From Chlamydia trachomatis (lineage in GTDB: Bacteria > Chlamydiota > Chlamydiia > Chlamydiales > 2-12-FULL-49-11): a stretch of 10,617 bases of DNA. This document shows positions 1 to 6,208 of this stretch, one piece after another (position 1 is the first letter of the stretch; every line of letters begins with the position of its first letter). Position numbers and translations under genes: made by a program. Below the pieces are notes generated by a model. The model was given only the letters and a program-made list of their open reading frames with translations, was not told where the DNA came from and did no database searches. The DNA is taken from assembly GCA_945870925.1 (NCBI GenBank), contig CAMBTZ010000044.1, positions 1-10,617 on the forward strand, written 5' to 3'.

Positions 1-6
1 GGCATA

Positions 7-40
7 GAAATAAAAGAGGCCTCTTTTTTAAGAGACCTCT
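7..40 (-). terminator. Intrinsic terminator of the hrcA-grpE-dnaK operon
   Basis: Read on the minus strand, an 11-bp stem (arms 40-30 and 25-15, with one G-U pair) closes a 4-base A loop. It is followed by the T-rich run TTTATTTC at 14-7. It begins about 31 bases past the dnaK stop, the expected place for the operon terminator. The other side (after 40, plus strand) has no T run, so it is probably one-directional. Confidence 0.85.
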
Positions 41-71
41 CACACTAAAAAATACATATTAAATCACTAAA

Positions 72-1991
72 TTATTTACTTTCCGGATCTAAAACTTCAA
101 CTTCAGCATCTTCTGGAGCATCTGATGCAGCTTGGGGTCCTTTTGCATCAGCTGTTGAGCCCGCCTCATTTGCAGGTTCTTCTTGCTTTAAAGATTCGCC
201 GATTTTTTGGATCGTTGAGTTTAGATCGTCACTTGCTTTTTTGATCATTTCGACATCATCTGTCTTTAGAGCTTCTTTTGCTTGATCAATTTTTTGATTG
301 ATCTCGGTCTTGACAGCTTCAGGGACTTTGTCGCCATAATCTTTTAGAGCTTTTTCAGATCTAAAAATAAGAGCTTCCGTCTCATTTTTTGCATCAATAC
401 GCTCTTTTGTTTTTTTATCTTCTTCAGCATGCTCTTCAGCATCTTTGATCGCCTGTTTGATCTCACTTTCAGAAAGACCGGAAGAGGCTTCGATACGGAT
501 TTTTTGCTCTTTGTTTGTCTGCTTATCTTTAGCAGAAACATGGAGGATACCATCAGCATCAATATCAAAAATTACTTCAATTTGAGGCATTCCTCTTGGA
601 GATGGAGGGATGTCGGCTAAATCGAAATTACCAATTCTTCGGTTGTCTTTAGCAAGCTCGCGCTCACCTTGAAGAACTGAGATTGTTACAGCAGGCTGAT
701 TGTCTGCAGCTGTTGAAAACACCTGTTTTTTCTGAGTAGGAATTGTGGTGTTTCTTTCAATCAATTTTGTCATAACGCCACCAAGAGTCTCAATACCTAA
801 AGAGAGGGGAACAACGTCTAGAAGAAGAACGTCTTTCACATCGCCTGTAAGAACAGCCCCTTGAATAGCAGCACCAATTGCAACTACTTCATCAGGATTT
901 ACGCCTTGATGAGGCTCTTTTCCGCCAAAGAGTGCTTTTACTGTCGCTTGAACAGCAGGCATTCTTGTCATTCCGCCAACGAGAATTACTTCGTGGATGT
1001 CAGATGGAGAGAGTTTTGCGTCTTTTAGAGCTTTTAAACAAGGCTCTTTGGTTCTTTCAATAAGAGCATGAACTAAACTTTCTAACTTACCTCTTGAAAG
1101 GGTTAATGTTAAGTGCTTAGGACCGCTTGCATCCATTGTGATAAAAGGTTGGTTGATCTCAGTAGATTGCGTTCCGGAAAGCTCAATTTTAGCTTTCTCT
1201 GCAGCATCTCTAAGTCTTTGAAGAGCGATACGATCTTTTGAAAGATCAATTCCGTTCTCTTTTTTAAATTCATCAAGAAGGTATTTTAGGATCACTTCAT
1301 CAAAGTCATCTCCACCAAGGTGGGTATCACCATTTGTTGAAAGAACTTCGAATACGCCATCACCAATTTCTAGGATAGATACGTCAAATGTACCTCCACC
1401 TAAGTCATAAACAACAATCTTTTGATCTTTACCTTTTTTATCTAAGCCGTAGGCAAGAGCAGCTGCTGTTGGTTCGTTGATGATCCTGCGAACATTTAAA
1501 CCTGCAATTTTACCTGCATCTTTTGTCGATTGTCTCTGTGAATCATTAAAGTAGGCAGGAACTGTAATAACAGCTTCTGTTACTTCTTCACCAAGATAGG
1601 CTTCAGCACTCTCTTTCATTTTGATAAGAACTTGAGCTCCTACTTCTTCAGGTGATAAAGTACGATCGCCTAATTGGAAAGCTACTTTTCCGCCGTTCCC
1701 TTTTACGACTTTGTAAGAGACGATTTTTATCTCTTGAAGCACTTCATCATAATTTCTTCCGATAAAACGCTTAGCTGAATAAATTGTATTTTCAGGATTT
1801 GTTAGGATTTGTCTTTTTGCTGGAACACCTACGAGTCTTTCATTACCTTTAAAAGCAACAACAGACGGTGTTGTTCTTGCCCCTTCAGCATTAGTAATAA
1901 CCTTTGCTTCAGAACCTTCCATAACGGCTACGCATGAATTTGTTGTACCAAGATCGATACCTATTATTTTATTACTTTTTTTCTTAGACAT
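72..1991 (-). CDS. dnaK: DnaK (Hsp70) molecular chaperone
   Basis: ATP-dependent cytosolic chaperone that binds exposed hydrophobic peptides, working with DnaJ and the exchange factor GrpE encoded just upstream. It is a full-length 639-residue protein. Phosphate loop 1 is IDLGTTNS (12-19), phosphate loop 2 is DLGGGTFD (196-203), and the adenosine motif is ILVGGMTRMP (336-345). The interdomain linker DVLLLDVVPLSL lies at 387-398, followed by the beta-sandwich substrate domain and a helical lid. The acidic C-terminal tail contains EVEVLD, the usual Hsp70 tail. The start is set at 1991 rather than at an in-frame ATG five codons upstream (2006), because AAGGAG sits six bases before 1991 and the product then begins MSKKKSNKIIGIDLG, as chlamydial DnaK does from memory. 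It overlaps the grpE end by 8 nt (ATGTCTAA), implying translational coupling. Last gene of the operon, before the terminator at 7-40. Confidence 0.98.
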   Translation of the reverse strand: MSKKKSNKIIGIDLGTTNSCVAVMEGSEAKVITNAEGARTTPSVVAFKGNERLVGVPAKRQILTNPENTIYSAKRFIGRNYDEVLQEIKIVSYKVVKGNGGKVAFQLGDRTLSPEEVGAQVLIKMKESAEAYLGEEVTEAVITVPAYFNDSQRQSTKDAGKIAGLNVRRIINEPTAAALAYGLDKKGKDQKIVVYDLGGGTFDVSILEIGDGVFEVLSTNGDTHLGGDDFDEVILKYLLDEFKKENGIDLSKDRIALQRLRDAAEKAKIELSGTQSTEINQPFITMDASGPKHLTLTLSRGKLESLVHALIERTKEPCLKALKDAKLSPSDIHEVILVGGMTRMPAVQATVKALFGGKEPHQGVNPDEVVAIGAAIQGAVLTGDVKDVLLLDVVPLSLGIETLGGVMTKLIERNTTIPTQKKQVFSTAADNQPAVTISVLQGERELAKDNRRIGNFDLADIPPSPRGMPQIEVIFDIDADGILHVSAKDKQTNKEQKIRIEASSGLSESEIKQAIKDAEEHAEEDKKTKERIDAKNETEALIFRSEKALKDYGDKVPEAVKTEINQKIDQAKEALKTDDVEMIKKASDDLNSTIQKIGESLKQEEPANEAGSTADAKGPQAASDAPEDAEVEVLDPESK

Positions 1992-2496
1992 TTGATTCTC
2001 CTTCATTAACTTTTGATGCTTTTTTAGCGATTTTTACTTTAGCAACTCTTAAAATGCGATCGCCACGTTTATAACCTTTAACAACTTCTGAAATTACAGA
2101 TCCGTCTGTGTGCTCATCTGTTTCAATTGTTTCAATTCCCTCATGAAAGTGAGGGTCAAATTGCTTGCCAATTGATTCATAAGCGTGGATGCCGTGATTT
2201 TCTAAAACTTCTTTAAATTGATTTGAGATCATCTTAAATCCTAAGGCCCAGTTTTTAAGCTCAGGAGAGAGATTTTCTGTGTAGGCAAGAGCATTCTCAA
2301 AATTATCTAACGGAGTTAGAAATTCTGACAGCATATTGTCTATAGCGTAAGATATGGACTCGTGTTTCTCGTTTTGAAGACGTTTTCTTAAATTCTCCAT
2401 ATCTGCGAGTGTTCTAAGGTATTTATTTTTATACTCATCAACCGGAGGCTCATTTATCTCTTCCGGCTCTATGTCTACTATTGGTTCATCATTCAT
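1984..2496 (-). CDS. grpE: GrpE, nucleotide-exchange factor for DnaK
   Basis: Releases ADP from DnaK and so resets the chaperone cycle; it acts as a cytosolic homodimer. The 170-residue product has an acidic, disordered N-terminus (about 1-20) and a long dimer helix with LADMENLRKRLQNEK (about 30-44). It ends in the beta-domain, where FDPHFHEGIE and KGYKRGDRILRVAKVKIAK are the family signature. The helix LKNWALGFKMI and the tail are closely similar to chlamydial GrpE as I remember it. The start is uncertain. The ATG at 2496 gives an 8-nt overlap with the hrcA stop (ATGAATGA), matching the grpE/dnaK junction, and has a weak GAGAG upstream. The ATG at 2508 would add four residues but has no ribosome site. 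Sits between hrcA and dnaK in one transcript. Confidence 0.95.
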   Translation of the reverse strand: MNDEPIVDIEPEEINEPPVDEYKNKYLRTLADMENLRKRLQNEKHESISYAIDNMLSEFLTPLDNFENALAYTENLSPELKNWALGFKMISNQFKEVLENHGIHAYESIGKQFDPHFHEGIETIETDEHTDGSVISEVVKGYKRGDRILRVAKVKIAKKASKVNEGESNV

Positions 2497-3634
2497 TTGG
2501 ACTCTCATGGGTTAACCGCAAAATTTTAGAACAGGCGAGGTTAATGTCGCATGTTTTTGATTTTTGCTGACGGTAGGTTAATTTAAATTTATATAAACTT
2601 TTTGTCAGATTTTCACTTATATAATGGGAAGCTGTTTGTAAAATGCCAAATACTTTTCCATATTGCAGTCTGTCTGGACCAAGAGCTGCTAAAACTCCAA
2701 CAGTTTTTTGGCCGATTCGGTAAGGGACGGCAATTAGAGAGGCTAAATAAGGAGCCTCAATAAAATTAGCTAAATCGTCCCCAATCCAAAATTTAGTCTT
2801 CTCTTCTTCAAATGTTTGGTTGAGTAAAGTTCTAATAAGAGAATTGTTTTCAAAAAGAGAGAGAGTTTGGGATAAAATCGCCGGATCATGAAATTCGGGA
2901 TAAAGGAGTAACTTCGAAAAACCTGCTTTATAGATCTCTTCTGATTGCATGTTTGTATAGCTCACAAAATGTCTTAGGACTATTTCGTTATATTGCTGTT
3001 TAGCGATCGATTCTTCATTATTATTTAAGCTAGGTTTATTAAGTCCTGTTAATCGATAATAAAAATAGTCTTCAAGTTTTTTTAAAAAAAGAGGGGAGAG
3101 ATTTAAGTTAGAGTGAATAACCTCAGTATGCACTTGGCCAAAATCAGTTAAAATAGCACATAAAATACGCTCATCATCGATTTTCATTAGCTGGATTTTT
3201 ACAATAAAATCTTGATCAAATCTAGGTGCAATTAAGAATATAGAAGAGCCGCTGAGCTCAGAGATTCCTTGAGTCGCTTTTTGTAAGTAACTAGGAATTG
3301 CTTTTGTCTCATGTAAAAGAAGATCTATTAAATAGGTGTCATCATCTTTACTTAAATTCGCTTTATCAAGCTCCTCTTCCGCATAGATTCTATAAGCTTT
3401 GTCCGTCGGGGCTCTGCCACCTGAAGTGTGGTGCTGCTTTAAAAACCCGTCCATTTCAAGTTTAGCAAAATAATTCCTAATAGTAGCTGAGCTTAGGTGC
3501 TCAAATCCCTCGTCCTGAAGAGTTTGTGAGCCTATTGGCTTGCCATGCCTTACAAAAAGATCGACAAGACCTAAGAGAACGTCACGCTCTCTGTCTTTTT
3601 TAGAAATCTTTTTAATCGGTATTATTTTTCCCAT
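2489..3634 (-). CDS. hrcA: HrcA heat-shock repressor (CIRCE-binding)
   Basis: Transcriptional repressor of class I heat-shock genes; binds the CIRCE inverted repeat and is kept active by GroEL. The N-terminal winged helix (about 14-80) carries the signature LSSATIRNYFAKLEMDGFL followed by HTSGGRAPTDKAYRIY. A central dimer/insert region follows, then a GAF-like domain (about 280-350) with VLAALGPDRLQYGKV, the second HrcA signature. At 381 residues it exceeds the roughly 340 of most bacterial HrcA because it continues about 30 residues beyond the GAF-like domain (about 352-381). Chlamydial HrcA is known to have a C-terminal extension that modulates repression. The ATG at 3634 is the only ATG in frame before a TGA at 3670-3668, and it has no Shine-Dalgarno match, only an AT-rich leader. 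First gene of the operon; the CIRCE upstream makes it autoregulated. Confidence 0.97.
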   Translation of the reverse strand: MGKIIPIKKISKKDRERDVLLGLVDLFVRHGKPIGSQTLQDEGFEHLSSATIRNYFAKLEMDGFLKQHHTSGGRAPTDKAYRIYAEEELDKANLSKDDDTYLIDLLLHETKAIPSYLQKATQGISELSGSSIFLIAPRFDQDFIVKIQLMKIDDERILCAILTDFGQVHTEVIHSNLNLSPLFLKKLEDYFYYRLTGLNKPSLNNNEESIAKQQYNEIVLRHFVSYTNMQSEEIYKAGFSKLLLYPEFHDPAILSQTLSLFENNSLIRTLLNQTFEEEKTKFWIGDDLANFIEAPYLASLIAVPYRIGQKTVGVLAALGPDRLQYGKVFGILQTASHYISENLTKSLYKFKLTYRQQKSKTCDINLACSKILRLTHESPNE

Positions 3635-3653
3635 AAATGATATTATAGGAAAT

Positions 3654-3662
3654 TTAGCACTT
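3654..3662. promoter_or_regulatory. Extra CIRCE-like half-site in the hrcA leader
   Basis: TTAGCACTT matches the left CIRCE half (TTAGCACTC) at 8 of 9 bases. It is a direct repeat of the half-site that starts 23 bases away at 3677. At the canonical 9-base spacing its partner (3672-3680) matches only about 4 of 9, so it does not form a full operator alone. It lies between the main operator and the hrcA ATG. Confidence 0.4.
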
Positions 3663-3676
3663 TCAGATCAAGTTTT

Positions 3677-3703
3677 TTAGCACTATAGGCAATAGATTGC
3701 TCA
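3677..3703. promoter_or_regulatory. CIRCE operator (HrcA binding site)
   Basis: TTAGCACTA, 9-base spacer, GATTGCTCA. Against the consensus TTAGCACTC-N9-GAGTGCTAA the left half matches 8 of 9 and the right half 7 of 9, with exact 9-9-9 geometry. It lies 43 bases upstream of the hrcA start and touches the predicted -10 at 3708-3703. HrcA bound here would cover the transcription start. The divergent bases suggest moderate affinity (inference). Confidence 0.88.
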
Positions 3704-3731
3704 TAATATGACGTATCTTTTTAATTTATAA
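3703..3731 (-). promoter_or_regulatory. Predicted vegetative promoter of hrcA-grpE-dnaK
   Basis: On the minus strand the -10 TATTAT (3708-3703, 5 of 6 to consensus) follows an AT-rich -35 TTATAA (3731-3726, 3 of 6) at 17-base spacing. Transcription would start near 3696, inside CIRCE, leaving a leader of about 60 bases. A better-looking TATAAT at 3647-3642 is only 7 bases from the hrcA ATG and would give an almost leaderless message. Confidence 0.45.
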
Positions 3732-3744
3732 TATTTTATGAAAA

Positions 3745-4437
3745 TTAAAAAGCATTTTTATTCTTTACATCCCCACCAAAAAAATGCGAAGAAGCATTGG
3801 GTTGAAAACAGGGGGCTAGAAAGAAGCTTTCAGGAAGAAGTCGTTCAAAACTAGCGTAAAGTTTCCTGCCATTGCAAGGGCTAATTACTCCGTATATAGC
3901 ACTTAATTGAAGCGCTATAAGGTGAAAAGGCCTAGTTAATACGCGTGCTAAATCCTTCCCCGCACATGAGGATCGCTCTTTGATAGAATAGGGTTCTTCT
4001 TTATTTACATTCATCCAGAAGTGAGCGAATGAAATTAATTTAAGGATTCTAAATGCAGTAAATTCTAAAGATATAATTGTATGAATAATAGGTGTGCCTA
4101 GGATGAGTAGACAGCATTTTTTCCTAATACACCATTTAGATTCATTTAAGTAAGCTCTATTAGTCAAAGTATCGCGAATATATTTTGGGGTATTGTCCGC
4201 CCACAATAAATCAGAATTGTATGTTAGAGAGTTAACCGGTGCCCATTCAGTGATGGGTTTAAAATCCATAATAGATACGCCTGTAGAGCCCGGAATAGAA
4301 TTGGCAAAAAGTGTGGTTATTTCAGCATCATTAAATGCATTTTGCTCAGGTTTAAAGGGGCTTGAGTTGTTTGCGCTACCTGTAATGCCGGCAAAAGCGC
4401 TGGGTTTATCTGAATCTGGTAATTTTAAATAATCCAT
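3745..4437 (-). CDS. Hypothetical protein with hydrophobic segments
   Basis: I cannot assign a function. The 230-residue product has a polar, Ser/Asn/Pro-rich first 100 residues, then a Cys-containing hydrophobic stretch (about 108-141). A second hydrophobic segment (about 171-187) follows. The C-terminal block has GRKLYASFERL (190-200), LAPCFQP (207-213) and FFGGD (219-223) and ends in Phe. From memory, blocks of this kind recur in hypothetical proteins of environmental chlamydiae; I could not check that. The hydrophobic pattern suggests membrane association, perhaps in an inclusion or envelope membrane (inference). The start is the ATG at 4437, preceded by AGGTG with six bases between; a GTG three codons upstream (4446) overlaps that site and is less likely. 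It lies upstream of hrcA on the same strand with no visible terminator between, so some readthrough into the heat-shock operon is possible. Divergent from the SET gene. Confidence 0.8.
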   Translation of the reverse strand: MDYLKLPDSDKPSAFAGITGSANNSSPFKPEQNAFNDAEITTLFANSIPGSTGVSIMDFKPITEWAPVNSLTYNSDLLWADNTPKYIRDTLTNRAYLNESKWCIRKKCCLLILGTPIIHTIISLEFTAFRILKLISFAHFWMNVNKEEPYSIKERSSCAGKDLARVLTRPFHLIALQLSAIYGVISPCNGRKLYASFERLLPESFFLAPCFQPNASSHFFGGDVKNKNAF

Positions 4438-4600
4438 ATTCTGCACCTATAGTTATAGTATATAATGCGTTATGTTAATAATATCATGAGTCAAATAAAA
4501 AGTCAATAAAATATTACTACATTCCAAATGATCATAGGTAATTAAGTGGCAATTTGTTATAATTGCTGACTAGTATAAAAAACTTAATTATAGGTGAGTT
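4438..4600. promoter_or_regulatory. Divergent promoter region with matched ribosome sites
   Basis: This 163-base AT-rich gap drives the hypothetical gene leftward and the ankyrin/SET gene rightward. Both leaders carry the same 8 bases, TATAGGTG, just before the start, so AGGTG is the ribosome site for both: 4592-4596 for the SET gene (four bases before the ATG) and 4447-4443 on the minus strand for the hypothetical gene (6 bases). Rightward, TATAAT at 4558-4563 is the best -10, but no convincing -35 is seen. Leftward, TATACT- and TATAAC-like boxes lie at about 4450-4462, and a TTGACT upstream is too far away to pair with them. Confidence 0.45.
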
Positions 4601-6208
4601 ATGTCAAGTGTGATGGCGGCAGGTGGAGAAATTAAATTTGGGTTAGATTTAGCGGTAATTGATATTGAAAGGGTGCTTTCTGGGCCTGATTTAGGCGAGT
4701 TAAATGGACTGATGTGTAGATGGGTAGGAGAGCGGACGGCAAGAAATTCGGTTGTGTATGATTTAGCGCACGGAGTTGAACTTGCAGTGGAAGGTATTCG
4801 TGCAGGCCTTGGAGAGAGGATTCGATTTAGTGGAATGCGGAGAGATTTTAGAGGGTTATCACCATTGCATATTTTAGCTATACAAGGAAAAATTGAGTTA
4901 TTAAAAGCTCTTCTTCCGGCTGTTATAGAAAAAGTGGGGGGTAGATCGTTATTACATTTTGCGGCCCTTGGTGGGCATTTGCGTACTGCAATGCTTCCAT
5001 TAATGCCATTTGACTGTTCACCTAAAGAGCAGGATGAATATGGGGGGACGCCCGGAAATATTGACACTCTTGTGAAAGAGCAAAGATGTCAATCATTTCA
5101 TGGTAAGTGGAAAGTAAGTGGAACGCATATTCCGGCGCAAGAGCTGTTAAAATTATGGTTAGGTGCAGCACCACGATCTGTCTATATTGCTCAAAAAGAG
5201 ATGTGTAAGAAAATTATGAGTGGAATTACTATTTGTGCGGGTGACGTGATTGAAGTCTCTTGTGCTCCTGAAAAAGGATTAGGGAGTCAAGCTTTGGCTA
5301 AAATAAATATAGCAGCATTCACAAGTATTTGTAGATATGAAGGATTGTTTCATGGACCTGCCTTTTTTGATTTTGCTACAAGACTAGAAGAAAAGCCAAT
5401 AGTTGCAGATCCGGCTCTTTTTTCTGAAAGAAGAGAGGGTGGAACAACTGAATACTGGGATAATATTGTAGATGGAGAGCTTTTCTGTAATGATGCGGTA
5501 TTTATTAATGATGGAATTCCTAACTTGCTCTATTTACAAGAGTATGGAGTTGCAGGAAAACCGTGCATTACACATTGTGTTACTACAAGAGCTGTAAAAG
5601 CAGGGGAGACATTAAGAACTTTTTATAATAATCACCAAGTAAGATTTATGCCGGGTTATATTGAGCAGGGTGATGCTAAAAAAGAGAGGGTAAAATTTAT
5701 TCGAGATATTGAGGCAAAGAGTCCGGCTTCTAGTTTGACACTCTATGAAAAGCAATGTTTATCATGGATTCTTGCATCGCCCTATCTATGTGCACGCTGG
5801 ATAAGTCTTGGTGAAATTAGCCTAAACACTTTAAATCATCTATTTCAATTAGGATCATTTGCTGTCGATGAAGGGTCAGCGCAGCAGAACTATATGAATT
5901 CATTTGAACCTTTTAAATTATTTGGTTCAGAGGTGGATGTCGCAATTGCAAAACAATGGATTGGGCCTGTTTTAGCCAAAAATTTTATTGAAATGGGAAT
6001 TACTAATTTAGACGTTATTTATAGTGGAATTGCTTTAGCATTAAATGAATTAGTAGAGAGTTTAACAGAGATTCCAAAAAATTCCGTTTGGAAAGAGAGT
6101 TGTAGAACGTATATTCGAGAGCATAAAATTCTTGCTGAAATTATCCCTTTGAGTGAGCCCGGGGAATTTATTTGGAGGCTAAAATCTGCCGCTGTTGTTA
6201 AAGAATAA
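4601..6208 (+). CDS. Ankyrin-repeat / SET-domain protein, candidate effector
   Basis: Probably a lysine methyltransferase acting on a protein substrate; a host target is possible but not shown. The 535-residue product has no signal peptide. Ankyrin repeats at about 84-155 show the GLSPLHILAIQGKIELLKALL-type helix pair, then GRSLLHFAALGGH and a GGTPGNID remnant. The SET-like domain spans about 216-343. Its N-terminal part has IEVSCAPEKGLGSQALAKIN and a Tyr-Glu-Gly (CRYEGLF). After an insert come FINDGIPNLLY (301-311) and VKAGETLRTFY (332-342), which align with the RFINHSCxPN and GEELxxxY motifs, including the catalytic-type Tyr342. The usual NHS is replaced by N-D-G, and no Cys-rich post-SET is visible. 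The last 190 residues are helical and unassigned. Start supported by AGGTG. Known chlamydial SET proteins (NUE of C. trachomatis, cpnSET) are secreted methyltransferases. The gene ends 11 bases inside the convergent dehydrogenase gene. Confidence 0.85.
   Translation: MSSVMAAGGEIKFGLDLAVIDIERVLSGPDLGELNGLMCRWVGERTARNSVVYDLAHGVELAVEGIRAGLGERIRFSGMRRDFRGLSPLHILAIQGKIELLKALLPAVIEKVGGRSLLHFAALGGHLRTAMLPLMPFDCSPKEQDEYGGTPGNIDTLVKEQRCQSFHGKWKVSGTHIPAQELLKLWLGAAPRSVYIAQKEMCKKIMSGITICAGDVIEVSCAPEKGLGSQALAKINIAAFTSICRYEGLFHGPAFFDFATRLEEKPIVADPALFSERREGGTTEYWDNIVDGELFCNDAVFINDGIPNLLYLQEYGVAGKPCITHCVTTRAVKAGETLRTFYNNHQVRFMPGYIEQGDAKKERVKFIRDIEAKSPASSLTLYEKQCLSWILASPYLCARWISLGEISLNTLNHLFQLGSFAVDEGSAQQNYMNSFEPFKLFGSEVDVAIAKQWIGPVLAKNFIEMGITNLDVIYSGIALALNELVESLTEIPKNSVWKESCRTYIREHKILAEIIPLSEPGEFIWRLKSAAVVKE

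Noticed and set aside
344..620. Short frames on both strands within dnaK
   Set aside because: Lys/Leu/Phe-rich shadows of the lid-domain codons; dnaK is intact in the main frame.
3642..3647. TATAAT (minus strand) as the hrcA promoter
   Set aside because: It is 7 bases from the ATG and would leave virtually no leader; a promoter ending at CIRCE fits known heat-shock layouts better.
3654..3680. A complete second CIRCE built on the half-site at 3654
   Set aside because: At the canonical spacing the right arm (3672-3680) matches only about 4 of 9 bases, so only a half-site is reported.
4193..4432. 79-codon plus-strand frame opposite the hypothetical gene
   Set aside because: Antisense to the better-supported minus-strand gene, which has a ribosome site and a structured C-terminus; no recognisable motif.
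4588..5067. 159-codon open frame on the minus strand opposite the ankyrin/SET gene
   Set aside because: Low-complexity Ser/Pro/Ile-rich product, no ribosome site; it mirrors the codons of the ankyrin/SET gene, whose motifs are clear.
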